The notes below the pieces were generated by a model. It did no database searches, was not told where the DNA came from, and saw only the letters and a program-made list of their open reading frames with translations. Below, in pieces: positions 27,545 through 35,938 of a stretch of 64,000 bases of DNA; the first letter of the stretch is position 1, and every line of letters begins with the position of its first letter. This stretch comes from Bacillus sp. FJAT-29814 (GTDB lineage: Bacteria; Bacillota; Bacilli; Bacillales; Cytobacillaceae), in NCBI RefSeq assembly GCF_001510715.1, contig NZ_LMTJ01000010.1, forward strand, positions 181,414 through 245,413. The letters are read 5' to 3'. The position numbers and the translations under genes were made by a program.

Positions 27545-28777
27545 ATGAAATTATTACAGGCAAAGGATCCCTATACGGTCTACATTTATACTTGTGGTTT
27601 GTCAGCATTTATTTTTACGTTTATATTTACGGTCAATTTGCTTTACCATGTTCAAGTCGTAAAGCTTGACCCTTTGCAGCTTGTGCTGGTGGGGACCGTT
27701 TTGGAACTGACGGTGTTTTTGTTTGAGATCCCGACTGGATTGGTTGCGGACATAAAAAGCAGGAAACTTTCGATTATTATCGGGTATTTTTTGATAGGGG
27801 CAGGCTTTTTGATTGAGGGGTTATTTCCCGTTTTTATGGCTGTTATTTTTTCGCAAATTCTTTGGGGACTTGGTTACACATTTACCAGCGGTGCCACGCA
27901 GGCATGGATTGCCGATGAAATTGGCGAAGAACGAGCCTCGGCAGCCTTTATAGGAGGGGCAAAAGCAGCCAACTTCACTAAAATCATTGCGATTCCATTT
28001 AGTATGTTAACAGGCTATTTTATGGTGAATTTGCCGATCATCATCGGTGGTGTCTGTATGGTGGCGCTGGCATTCCTATTAATCTTCCTAATGAAAGAAG
28101 AACACTTTAAACCTGTCGGCAAAGAGGAAAGAGTCTCAGGATGGCATCATATGAAGGATAATGTTAAAAAAGTCGTTTGTTACTCAAGGACGAGTTTTAT
28201 CTTGAGGATCCTTCTCCTGATTGCCTTATTGTTCGGGCTATATAGTGAAGGGTTTGACCGACTATGGATCACCCATTTCATTGACGCTGCCAATTTCTCG
28301 GAGTTCACAGATTCCGAATTGGTATTATTTATGGGAGCGATAAAATTCGTTGTCGTGCTGCTGTCATTTGCGGCACTTCATTACATTGGCAAGGGATCCA
28401 TTTACAAGCAACAAAGGTATATTTATTTTGCCTTGTTTATCGGCAGTGTATTGATAATTGGTTCTTTATTAGGCTTTGCCTTGACTACATTTACCGCTAG
28501 CCTACTTGTCTTTTATATCATCATTCAAGTAAGCAGGGAGTCGATGTATCCGTTAATGGATGTATGGCTGAACAAACTCATTGTTGATTCTAAAACGCGG
28601 GCGACCTTTTTTTCGGTCAAAGGGCAGGTGGATGCCATCGGGCAAATTGCTGGCGGGCCGGTAATTGGCCTTGTAGCGGCGAATTTCATGGTTAAAACCG
28701 CTCTTGTGGTAAGTGCATTGTTGCTGTCGCCGGTTCTGTTTTTATATTATTTGGTGTTGAAAAAAGATAGAAAGTGA
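27545..28777 (+). CDS. MFS transporter
   Basis: 410-residue major facilitator with about 12 membrane segments. The family loop motif is visible after TM2 as GLVADIKSRKLSIIIGY. The protein is hydrophobic throughout, with a central cytoplasmic loop around residues 185-215 (MKEEHFKPVGKEERVSGWHHMKDNVKK). Ribosome binding site GAGGTG. Substrate cannot be inferred; members of this branch are often drug or metabolite exporters. Ends at a bidirectional terminator shared with the convergent AraC-type regulator. Confidence 0.88.
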   Translation: MKLLQAKDPYTVYIYTCGLSAFIFTFIFTVNLLYHVQVVKLDPLQLVLVGTVLELTVFLFEIPTGLVADIKSRKLSIIIGYFLIGAGFLIEGLFPVFMAVIFSQILWGLGYTFTSGATQAWIADEIGEERASAAFIGGAKAANFTKIIAIPFSMLTGYFMVNLPIIIGGVCMVALAFLLIFLMKEEHFKPVGKEERVSGWHHMKDNVKKVVCYSRTSFILRILLLIALLFGLYSEGFDRLWITHFIDAANFSEFTDSELVLFMGAIKFVVVLLSFAALHYIGKGSIYKQQRYIYFALFIGSVLIIGSLLGFALTTFTASLLVFYIIIQVSRESMYPLMDVWLNKLIVDSKTRATFFSVKGQVDAIGQIAGGPVIGLVAANFMVKTALVVSALLLSPVLFLYYLVLKKDRK

Positions 28778-28801
28778 GCTGTCACTTTCTATCTTTTTCT
28801 C
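28764..28801. terminator. Bidirectional terminator between MFS and AraC genes
   Basis: Long stem AAAGATAGAAAGTGA / TCACTTTCTATCTTT with T-tracts on both strands; overlaps both stop codons. Confidence 0.9.
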
Positions 28802-29690
28802 TTATTGGAATATGAATCTCCATATATATTTTTTCATGCTCCCAGTAATGGCAGTGTTCATCGTAATATTCAAAGTCAAAGGCGGTCTCATCGACTTCAT
28901 AAGACGAGAGCGGGAGCCAATCCTCCAAAATATATTGCCAGGTTCCTTTAATCGCGGGAACAAACTGTTCGACCGATCCTAATGGAGTTTTAAAAACTGC
29001 ATAGGTCGCTGTAGGAATTTGTAAACTCATCAGTCTATCGGGAAGCTCCTTGCCCTCGTCAAACTCCACAGAAAATAAGTAGTTAAAGCTGCCATCGGTT
29101 TCAGTACTGCTTAAGTTGATGCAATACTCCCCGTGGTTCCTGGGCTTAAGCTGTTCATACAACATGTCTTCCACAGACCCATCGGTTAATCCCCGTTGAT
29201 TCCAATAGGCAGGTACATCCCTTGTATAGGAAACATTCTTAATAAAGCCCTCAAAGGTTTTGCCCGCGACCCAAAAGGCCGGCCGGGTCACAATCTTCGG
29301 CTGCATGACGATGCCGCCGAGGTTTTTCTGGCGGAGACTCATTAGGTCAGGTTTTTGCGGCAAGGAATGGGGGCAGTGAAGCTTATATAAGCTCGGCGGG
29401 CTTCCAAAGCATTTTTTGAACGCCTTTGTAAACCCAGCATGGGTTTCAAAGCCATAATCCATGGCAATATCTACGATTTTCCTGCCGTTAATCAACTCGT
29501 ACAAAGCAAATTGAAGTTTTCTTTTTAAAACATAATCCATCAGCGTATAGCCAATGTGTTTTTGAAAAAGACGATAAAAATGATAAGGGGAGTACCCAGC
29601 CAGCTTTGCCAGCCTCTCAGGCGCAATCTCCTCTTTTATATGGTCGTCAATATAGTCAATGATTTGTTGAAGCATGGTTAATTGTTCCAT
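28782..29690 (-). CDS. AraC-family regulator with GyrI-like effector-binding domain
   Basis: 302 residues. N-terminal double helix-turn-helix of AraC type (about residues 8-105: LAKLAGYSPYHFYRLFQKHIGYTLMDYVLKRKL and DIAMDYGFETHAGFTKAFKKCFG), followed by a C-terminal GyrI-like/effector-binding domain (about 125-300: RPAFWVAGKTFEG to HEKIYMEIHIPI). Proteins of this layout (Rob/BltR-like) respond to small lipophilic compounds and often control efflux pumps; the convergent MFS gene is a possible but unproven target. Confidence 0.92.
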   Translation of the reverse strand: MEQLTMLQQIIDYIDDHIKEEIAPERLAKLAGYSPYHFYRLFQKHIGYTLMDYVLKRKLQFALYELINGRKIVDIAMDYGFETHAGFTKAFKKCFGSPPSLYKLHCPHSLPQKPDLMSLRQKNLGGIVMQPKIVTRPAFWVAGKTFEGFIKNVSYTRDVPAYWNQRGLTDGSVEDMLYEQLKPRNHGEYCINLSSTETDGSFNYLFSVEFDEGKELPDRLMSLQIPTATYAVFKTPLGSVEQFVPAIKGTWQYILEDWLPLSSYEVDETAFDFEYYDEHCHYWEHEKIYMEIHIPIREKDRK

Positions 29691-29793
29691 AGAAAACCCC
29701 GCTAATATGTATTCAGTTAAATTATATCAGATGAGGCGGGGTTCGTTTGTTGCGCCCAAAATTTATTTAAATGAGTACAGAACGCCCTTTTAA

Positions 29794-29828
29794 AAAGCCA
29801 TGGGGAAAACTGACCCCATGGCCTTAAA
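29794..29828 (-). terminator. Terminator downstream of the small SIPGGLAI-family gene
   Basis: Arms GGCCATGGGG / CCCCATGGCT flanking an 8-nt loop, with a T-run on the minus strand. Confidence 0.75.
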
Positions 29829-29858
29829 AAGAATCTGGACACTCTGTTATTGTTCCCT

Positions 29859-30098
29859 TTAAGCACTCGGAAGGCTCGGAATTAAACCACGAACGGCTTG
29901 GAGAAGGCCGTTAGCCGTAGCTGTTTGTTCGGCTGTTAGTGCACCTGTGCCGCCAGTATAGACAGTGACACAGACTGGGCAAACATCCACGTGAATACCC
30001 AATAAGTTAATGGCTAGTCCACCTGGAATGCTCACAGTAAGGATTGGTGTCGAGCCTGCAGGAGGAGTACATGTCTGACAATTTGTCGGTATCGCCAT
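29859..30098 (-). CDS. Small hydrophobic protein, SIPGGLAI family (79 aa)
   Basis: 79 residues: Cys-rich start (NCQTCTPPAGSTPI), then a conserved hydrophobic core TVSIPGGLAINLLGIHVDV-CPVC, and a short helical tail (QTATANGLLQAVRGLIPSL). No classic signal peptide. The core is shared with the larger upstream paralogue (SIPGGLAISLFGIQAEV), so the pair arose by duplication. AAAGGGGGTG is the ribosome binding site. I recognise no named family; small Cys-containing hydrophobic proteins of this kind in sporeformers are often spore-coat or exosporium associated, which is inference only. Confidence 0.8.
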   Translation of the reverse strand: MAIPTNCQTCTPPAGSTPILTVSIPGGLAINLLGIHVDVCPVCVTVYTGGTGALTAEQTATANGLLQAVRGLIPSLPSA

Positions 30099-30222
30099 TG
30101 GTCACACCCCCTTTCTTTATTAAGCTAGTACATGTTTATGCATCAAATGAACGGGGGTATGGGTAATTGGACAAGTTCTTAAAAATTTTTCTAATAAAAT
30201 GATTACTCCGACTATTAAAATG

Positions 30223-30816
30223 TCATTTAGTATGTTTTGGGGCGTTAGGCGGTTTCGGAAGCCCTGGATGTTTGGGGATCTTTGTCGGCTTAGGGTGTTT
30301 TGAACACTTTGGCGGTTTCGGCGGCTTCGGATGTTTTGAACACTTTGGCGGTTTCGGTGGCTTCGGATGTTTTGAGCACTTTGGCGGTTTCGGTGGCTTC
30401 GCATGTTTTGAGCACTTTGACGGTTTCGATAGCTTCGCATGTTTTGAGCATTTTGGCGGTTTCAGTGGCTTCGGATGTTTTGAGCATTTCCGCGGCTCTG
30501 ACGGCTTTGGTTCTCCGTTGTCACTGTTGCAGAGTCTTTCAGGCAGACATTTTATTTCAAACTGACAAGCGGTATCACTAAAGACCCCTTTCTCGCTCCC
30601 AGTATCTGGTTTTGTGCCAACAGGGAAGGAGACAGCCTCTGGTGTACAGGTATCATTTGATCCTGTGCATCCAGCATAAACAGCGATATAAATCGGGCCG
30701 ACTTCGGCTTGAATGCCAAATAGACTAATAGCTAATCCACCCGGTATGCTTACTGTAAAAATTGGTGTTGAACATTCAGGAGGTATACAGGAAGAGCAGT
30801 TTTTGTCATGAGCCAT
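30223..30816 (-). CDS. SIPGGLAI-family protein with Pro/Lys/Cys-rich 12-residue repeat tail
   Basis: 197 residues. The N-terminal half (1-45) is homologous to the neighbouring 79-residue protein (CSSCIPPECSTPIFTVSIPGGLAISLFGI). A middle region has several cysteines (CTPEAV, CQFEIKC). From about residue 105 the C-terminus is built of repeated 12-residue units of the form PPKCSKHPKPPK, giving a very basic tail rich in Cys, His, Pro and Lys. Such tails are typical of crosslinked spore-coat or surface proteins. Ribosome binding site AAAGGGGGGAA. Function unknown; the repeat number may vary between strains. Confidence 0.82.
   Translation of the reverse strand: MAHDKNCSSCIPPECSTPIFTVSIPGGLAISLFGIQAEVGPIYIAVYAGCTGSNDTCTPEAVSFPVGTKPDTGSEKGVFSDTACQFEIKCLPERLCNSDNGEPKPSEPRKCSKHPKPLKPPKCSKHAKLSKPSKCSKHAKPPKPPKCSKHPKPPKPPKCSKHPKPPKPPKCSKHPKPTKIPKHPGLPKPPNAPKHTK
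30285..30495 (-). repeat. 36-bp tandem repeats coding the PPKCSKH tail
   Basis: Six imperfect copies of a 36-bp unit recognised by GAACACTTTGGCGG or GAGCACTTTGGCGG on the + strand. They lie inside the coding region, keep the reading frame, and encode the 12-residue repeats. Confidence 0.85.
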
Positions 30817-31141
30817 GATCCATTCCCCCCTTTCCTCGTAAAGTTACTATATTAGTATGATGGCAGACAGCACTTGGACATCCATTATTAAATTTTGTTC
30901 GCTTTGAAACAGTACTGCAGGTTTTTTAGCGTGTGAAATAACGAAAAAATTCATTACAACTGTCCCCATGGCAAAAGGCATGTCCAAATAAATTCGTGTA
31001 ATTTCCCATATATTGTAGTACCAACGTTATATACGATGGAATAGTGGCTGTTGGAAGGGGAAGATTTTTTCACTCTAAAGTGAACTGGGAATAGTTTATA
31101 GTAGGAATCCCTTTTTGGCGGCAGTGGAGGGAGGGAATTAG
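30817..31141. other. Intergenic region between the repeat protein and the gvpA relic
   Basis: 325 nt. On the minus strand CATACTAATA at about 30857-30866 resembles a sporulation-sigma -10 element for the repeat-protein gene, but no matching -35 was found. On the + strand GGAGGGAGGG (31126-31135) serves the gvpA remnant. Nothing else recognised. Confidence 0.35.
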
Positions 31142-31312
31142 ATGGCTTCAATTCAAAAAAGTGTTGATTCTTCAAGCCTTGCAGAAGTAATTGACCGCAT
31201 CCTTGATAAGGGTGTTGTTATTGACCTCTGGGCCCGTGTTTCATTAGTTGGAATCGAACTTCTGACAATTGACGAGACAGTTCTCTGCTTCTTTTTAAAT
31301 GGAGAAGCTTAA
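31142..31312 (+). pseudogene. gvpA: Truncated gas-vesicle structural protein GvpA
   Basis: The first 45 residues match GvpA almost perfectly ([20 protein letters not shown] then [16 protein letters not shown]). After that, the expected C-terminal part (ARVVIASVDTWLRYAEAVGLL in typical GvpA) is missing, replaced by a short unrelated tail of 11 residues and a stop, giving 56 residues instead of about 70 or more. The switch point coincides with the start of an imperfect inverted repeat (31274-31323). A strong ribosome binding site GGAGGGAGGG is preserved. No other gvp gene is nearby, so this is probably a relic of a lost gas-vesicle cluster. Confidence 0.85.
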
Positions 31313-31323
31313 GAACCGTCTCC
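31274..31323. repeat. Imperfect inverted repeat at the gvpA truncation point
   Basis: Left arm GAGACAGTTCTCTGCTTCT, right arm AGAAGCTTAAGAACCGTCTC around a 10-nt loop. Belongs with the GGACGGTT-type palindromes elsewhere in the window. Confidence 0.65.
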
Positions 31324-31364
31324 TGCTTCATATATATAAGTAAAAACAACAGGAGTCGAAAGCC

Positions 31365-32615
31365 ATGGACAAACAAACCAGCAAATTCCGATGGGTTGTT
31401 TTTAGTACTGTACTTTTTACGTATTTGCTCATGTCAAGCCAGCGAACGGCTCCGGGATTGATCACGGACCAAATTATGAGTGATTTTCATGTAACCGCAA
31501 CAACGATTGGGCTGCTGGCAAGTATTCAATTTTTGGTTTACACCGGCTTGCAAATTCCGATGGGGATTCTGGCAGACCGGTATGGTCCTAATTTTTTCCT
31601 CATAATCGGGGCATTGCTTACAGGGGCGGGGACCATCATTTATAGTCTCGGCGAGTATGAAGTCGTCCTGTTTTTTGCGAGAATCCTGACGGGAATCGGA
31701 GATGCGACGATCTGGGTCAATTTGGTGATAATTTTGGGCCAATGGTTTAATGCGAAGGAATTCAGCCGTTTAATCGGGATAACCGCCATGACCGGGAGCC
31801 TTGGTTTTCTTGTGGCGACAGTTCCTTTTGCAGCGTGGATTGAGCTGCTTGGCTGGAGGGCGGCATTTTTTTCGACGGGATTCTTATTATGTTTGTGCAG
31901 CATACTTTTATATGTTGTCCTTGTTAAAAAAACGGAGCAACCGGTATTTGTAAAAAACAAAGCACAGCGTGAAAATACATGGGGAATGCTGCGAAGAATC
32001 GTTTCGAATCGGCAGGCCTGGGCGCTATTCCTTTGTCACTTTGGACTTGTTGGAACGTACGTAGGATTTATCGGTTCGTGGGCTGTGCCTTACGGGATGA
32101 CAATGTATGGAATGACACGGTCGGAAGCGGGCCAGCTTGTTTTGCTTGGACTGGTTGGGGCGTTAATCGGCGCTCCGCTGGCGGGCTGGCTTGCTAGCCG
32201 GCTGAATATGATAAAACGGCCTTATATTGTTGTGCATGTCATTATTGTATTAAGTTGGGCGGCCTTTCTTTTGTTTAGAGGAAATCCGCCAGTTTTAATG
32301 CTGACCTTGCTTTTCTTTGTTATAGGGCTTGCCTATGGGGCTAATGCCTTAACCTTTGCTGCTGTCCGTCAGTCTTTTCCGGTCGCCGAATCAGGCCTTG
32401 CTTCCGGGTTTGCCAATACGGGCGGATTTCTTAGTGCCGTCCTGCTGCCAAGCATATTTGGGAGGGTATTGGATTATTTTCAAGCTTCGCCAGGGAATAT
32501 CGAGGATGGTTACTATTATGGCTTTATCATTCCGGTTGTGTTCTCGATGCTTGGCTTGATAGGGGTGATTTTGGTTAAGGAAGAGCAAAATGGAAAGGAA
32601 AGGGGAGTGGTTTAA
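31365..32615 (+). CDS. MFS transporter
   Basis: 416 residues with 12 predicted membrane segments and the MFS loop PMGILADRYGPNFFLIIGAL after TM2. ATVAT-like loops and a long central loop (VLVKKTEQPVFVKNKAQRENTWG) divide two six-helix halves. AGGAG precedes the ATG. This branch resembles hexuronate/nitrate-type or multidrug MFS carriers; substrate not inferable. It ends at a terminator shared with the convergent uracil/xanthine permease. Confidence 0.88.
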   Translation: MDKQTSKFRWVVFSTVLFTYLLMSSQRTAPGLITDQIMSDFHVTATTIGLLASIQFLVYTGLQIPMGILADRYGPNFFLIIGALLTGAGTIIYSLGEYEVVLFFARILTGIGDATIWVNLVIILGQWFNAKEFSRLIGITAMTGSLGFLVATVPFAAWIELLGWRAAFFSTGFLLCLCSILLYVVLVKKTEQPVFVKNKAQRENTWGMLRRIVSNRQAWALFLCHFGLVGTYVGFIGSWAVPYGMTMYGMTRSEAGQLVLLGLVGALIGAPLAGWLASRLNMIKRPYIVVHVIIVLSWAAFLLFRGNPPVLMLTLLFFVIGLAYGANALTFAAVRQSFPVAESGLASGFANTGGFLSAVLLPSIFGRVLDYFQASPGNIEDGYYYGFIIPVVFSMLGLIGVILVKEEQNGKERGVV

Positions 32616-32621
32616 TAAATA

Positions 32622-32665
32622 AAAGGCCATTCCGCAGCAAGTGATGTGGAATGGCCATATTATTT
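32622..32665. terminator. Terminator between MFS and NAT permease genes
   Basis: Arms GGCCATTCC / GGAATGGCC with an A-rich and T-rich flank on either side, so it can serve both convergent genes. Confidence 0.85.
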
Positions 32666-33834
32666 TAACCTTCGTTCTTTGTTGTAAAATCAGGGACGAG
32701 CCAATAGATGAGCAATCCGGCAATGGTGGCGTAGGCGATGCCACTATGGGCATAGCCAATTCCAATGATGAAGATGATGGCAACGATGACTAAATTTTTC
32801 ATATTCGCCAAATTCACTTTTTCTTCAACCATGTGGCGGATTCCCATTGCAGCGATCATGCCGAACAATAGGATGCAGATGCCGCCCATGACGGCCACTG
32901 GAATGGATTGGATTGCCGCTCCAACTTTGCCGAACAAGCCGAGAAGAATCGCAATCACAGCGGCGCCTTGAATAATCCTGCTAGAAAACTGGCGTGTGAT
33001 GGCCAGCACCCCGAGGTTTTCCGCATAAGTGGTTTGCGCAGGTCCGCCGATAAAGCCAGAGATTAATGTAGCAAAGCCATTCCCCCAAAGGATGCTTGAA
33101 AATCCAGGATCCTTGGTCACATCTTTTCCAGTAATCTCATTTAACACAAACATATGTCCAAGGTCTTCGATGATGGTAACCAGGGCAATCGGCGCCATTC
33201 CAAAGATGACGACCCACGTGAATTCCGGCATGATGAAATGCGGAAAAGCAATAGCTGGTGCGGCGGCGATCGTATCAAAATCAACAAATCCTCGCACGGC
33301 GGCGTACACATATCCGACTGCAAGACCAATGATGATTGGCAAAAGGCGGATTACCTTTGTGCCTGCAAGCGTTGCGATAATCGCGGCAAGCAGGCTGACA
33401 ATCGCGACATCCCAATGGGTCGAAGCCATGCTTGTTACCGCCGTGGTTGCCAGCGCAAGACCGATGATACTGACAACCGGCCCGACGACAACGGGGGGAA
33501 TAACTTTCCGGACTTTCTCAAAGCCGACTAATGAAATGATAATAGAAACAATGGCATAAACAATGGAAACACTGATAAGACCGGCAACCGCTTGGCCTGG
33601 TGATTTCAACTCTCCTACATATAACGCGAGCGGAGCAATAAAGGCAAAGGATGATCCTAGATACGTAGGAACTTTTCCACGGGTGATAAGATGGAAAATC
33701 AAGGTTCCTACACCACTGGCAATAAGCGCACTTCCCGGATCAAGACCGGTTAGTGCCGGCACCAGCACAGTTGCACCAAACATGGCAAACAAATGCTGCA
33801 ATGACAACGGTATCGCCCTTAAAAAGTTTTTCAA
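32665..33834 (-). CDS. Uracil/xanthine permease, NAT/NCS2 family
   Basis: 389 residues, a little shorter than UraA/PyrP-type permeases (about 420-440). Characteristic stretches are [20 protein letters not shown] at the N-terminus and [19 protein letters not shown], the NAT signature region. About 12-14 membrane segments. It imports a nucleobase by proton symport. No purine riboswitch or PyrR-type leader was seen upstream. AAAGGGGGG ribosome binding site. Confidence 0.92.
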   Translation of the reverse strand: MKNFLRAIPLSLQHLFAMFGATVLVPALTGLDPGSALIASGVGTLIFHLITRGKVPTYLGSSFAFIAPLALYVGELKSPGQAVAGLISVSIVYAIVSIIISLVGFEKVRKVIPPVVVGPVVSIIGLALATTAVTSMASTHWDVAIVSLLAAIIATLAGTKVIRLLPIIIGLAVGYVYAAVRGFVDFDTIAAAPAIAFPHFIMPEFTWVVIFGMAPIALVTIIEDLGHMFVLNEITGKDVTKDPGFSSILWGNGFATLISGFIGGPAQTTYAENLGVLAITRQFSSRIIQGAAVIAILLGLFGKVGAAIQSIPVAVMGGICILLFGMIAAMGIRHMVEEKVNLANMKNLVIVAIIFIIGIGYAHSGIAYATIAGLLIYWLVPDFTTKNEG

Positions 33835-33959
33835 GCGTGTCCCCCCTTTTAAAATAAGCCCTCATTTATGATATATTTCTCCTATTTTTTTTTAGAATAA
33901 AAATTCGTTAGAATAATAAATTTTATATTTTAGCGGTTCCAATTCGTATGTAGGACAAT

Positions 33960-34012
33960 CAAAAATGGCCGGCCCTCCGATGCTTAAACAAAGGCGTCCC
34001 GACCATTTTTGA
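33960..34012 (-). terminator. Terminator after the SRPBCC gene
   Basis: Arms AAAAATGG / CCATTTTT around a GC-rich interior; located 3' of the minus-strand gene that ends at 34016. Confidence 0.6.
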
Positions 34013-34015
34013 CGT

Positions 34016-34480
34016 TTACACTTTAGATAGGATATTTCTATTTTGCTCCTCCAGTTTAGCGGGGATGGCTGTTACCATTTGTTCTATGACTTTAGGAAGC
34101 TGCGACTTTAGCAATGCATTAACCATAGGTCCCATGGCGCCGGCGCCCGTCATTTCAAGAAAGCCTGTTATTCTCGTATTATTTTTATCGATGGCTTCTG
34201 CTATGAAATAGCCCCCGCCCGAAAGCTTTTCATTAGTCCCTGTTAAAGTAAACGTAACCTTTGTCGGTTGTACCCATTCCTTAATCGTGATCATCAGACT
34301 GACCTTTTTCTTGATGAAGCCAATCTTGCTGTAAAAATCCCAACTGGACTGGCGGTTCGTATATTTCCGGTGTTGAATATATCCCGGAATAAGTGGAGCC
34401 CAGTTATCCATATTTTGAACAAAATTCCAAACTCGACTGATTGGCACATTTACCTCAACCTGATGCATTCCGCTTGGCAT
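34016..34480 (-). CDS. SRPBCC/CoxG-like ligand-binding protein
   Basis: 154 residues with a START/SRPBCC fold: VNVPISRVWNFVQNMDNWAPLIPGY at the N-terminus and GAMGPMVNALLKSQLPKVIEQMV in the C-terminal helix. Related to the CoxG (carbon monoxide dehydrogenase subunit G) family, which in bacteria without CO dehydrogenase serves as a lipid or hydrophobic-ligand carrier. No cox genes are nearby. AGAGGAAA before the ATG. Confidence 0.85.
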   Translation of the reverse strand: MPSGMHQVEVNVPISRVWNFVQNMDNWAPLIPGYIQHRKYTNRQSSWDFYSKIGFIKKKVSLMITIKEWVQPTKVTFTLTGTNEKLSGGGYFIAEAIDKNNTRITGFLEMTGAGAMGPMVNALLKSQLPKVIEQMVTAIPAKLEEQNRNILSKV

Positions 34481-34720
34481 ATATTTTCCTCTTTTCTATT
34501 GTTTGAATTCCTTCCTATATCTATATGTTCATTCCGTCGAATGGGTCGGGATTAGGTCTCCTGCGGGGAAGAATTAATGCCCATTTTGGTTTCAAAGCAG
34601 CCGGTAATGATACAAATTTGCATATTTTAATGAGCTTAACTATAGTTAGAATTGATTGTGAAAACACATTAATTTTTGGAAAAACCTGTAGGGACAGGAT
34701 TATAAGTCGGAGGTCTATTC

Positions 34721-35212
34721 ATGGATAATAACGATATTTTAATTCGATTGCGATATGCACTGGAAATAAAAAATAAAGAAATGGCGGAAATATTTAAACT
34801 TGGCGGGATGGACGTAACCGTGCCAGAAGTAATCCAGATCCTCACCAAAACAGAAGAGGATGAAGATGACTTTCAAATAAAATGCAATAACAGCATGCTC
34901 AATTCATTTTTAAATGGGCTGATTGTTTATAAACGGGGGAAACAAGAGCCAAAACCTGGACAGCCTGATACGCCAGAACCCCCCTTAAAGAATGGGGCAA
35001 ACGTTAATAATCTCCTGTTAAAGAAAGTGAAAATAGCACTATCATTAACAACTGAGGATATGCTCGATATATTCGACAAAGCAGGAATCACGGTAACAAA
35101 AGGAGAACTAGGGGCCTTATTAAGGAGGGAAGGGCATAAGAATTATAAGGAGTGCGGAGATAAATTCGCCAGGAATTTCTTGAAAGGTCTGTCCATTAAA
35201 TACAGAGGATGA
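34721..35212 (+). CDS. DUF1456-family protein (YehS-like)
   Basis: 163 residues made of two related helical halves of the DUF1456 type: LIRLRYALEIKNKEMAEIFKLGG (1-80) and LKKVKIALSLTTEDMLDIFDKAG (100-163), each ending in FLNGLIVYKRG or FLKGLSIKYRG. The linker is Pro-rich (EPKPGQPDTPEPP). The family is widespread in bacteria but has no established function. Ribosome binding site GTCGGAGG. Confidence 0.9.
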   Translation: MDNNDILIRLRYALEIKNKEMAEIFKLGGMDVTVPEVIQILTKTEEDEDDFQIKCNNSMLNSFLNGLIVYKRGKQEPKPGQPDTPEPPLKNGANVNNLLLKKVKIALSLTTEDMLDIFDKAGITVTKGELGALLRREGHKNYKECGDKFARNFLKGLSIKYRG

Positions 35213-35281
35213 CTTAAGCCAGGAGGGGGAGTGAAATCATATATACGTTCCTTGCAAAGGTCAATTTGGTGTTTTACGCGT

Positions 35282-35320
35282 ATAAGTCACAGCTAGTGGG
35301 CTTCTAGCTGTGACTTATAG
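35282..35320. terminator. Bidirectional hairpin between DUF1456 and DUF1284 genes
   Basis: 15-bp arms AAGTCACAGCTAG / CTAGCTGTGACTT, extended by AT. It separates two convergent genes; T-runs are weak. Confidence 0.6.
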
Positions 35321-35324
35321 TGAC

Positions 35325-35741
35325 TTATTGTACCTTTCGCAGGCCCTTCCCTTCATGAATCTCTCGAATGCCTTCCTCGCAGACTCCGTACGAACGCCAC
35401 GAACAGGTTTCACAAACGGTTTGGATATCGGTAGGGACAACAGAATTTCTGATGCACGACTCAATTTCCGCCCAACTTAGAATTTGTCCGATTCTAAGCC
35501 CTATTTTTTCTAAAATCGCAGCATCCCTTATATAAATATTTTCCTCTTGGCAGTGGTATTTTCCCGTGTTGGGAAATTTCTCACACAACTGATCGGGCCC
35601 ATCCACAAGCTCAATCAGCGTTTCGGGGTTTACCCTTAAAGTCTGGTGCAGTAGTGTCATATTTTTCACGTATTCCTCGGAATATCCCATTCCCCGATAC
35701 CCCAGCAGGCAAAAAAGGTGATGGCCACGCAGCTTGTACAT
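35325..35741 (-). CDS. DUF1284-family protein
   Basis: 138 residues: starts YKLRGHHLFCLLGYRGMGYSEEYV, the family signature, with further cysteines in the middle and C-terminal half (DQLCEKFPNTGKYHC and CETCSWRSYGVCEEG), which suggests an iron-sulfur or zinc site with four or more ligands. Function unknown. Convergent with the DUF1456 gene. GGGAGAGAG before the ATG. Confidence 0.9.
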   Translation of the reverse strand: MYKLRGHHLFCLLGYRGMGYSEEYVKNMTLLHQTLRVNPETLIELVDGPDQLCEKFPNTGKYHCQEENIYIRDAAILEKIGLRIGQILSWAEIESCIRNSVVPTDIQTVCETCSWRSYGVCEEGIREIHEGKGLRKVQ

Positions 35742-35938
35742 ATAATCTCTCTCCCATTCTAACTAGAGTTAACTAAAATGCGTCTAGGTTAACATTTTAA
35801 ATTATAATAACACTCGCCACTAAACCTGGAAATTTATATGGCTTTCGGAAAAATCAATCTTTTTTTATAATAGAGTAGGAAAGTAAAAAATCTTGTCGAA
35901 ATTTCTTGATTGTTTATTGTCAGCAAAGGAGATGGAAC

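Noticed and set aside
30272-30581. Plus-strand frames with GGFGCFEHF or VASDVLSTLAV repeats
   Set aside because: They are antisense translations of the 36-bp repeats of the minus-strand gene, without ribosome binding sites.
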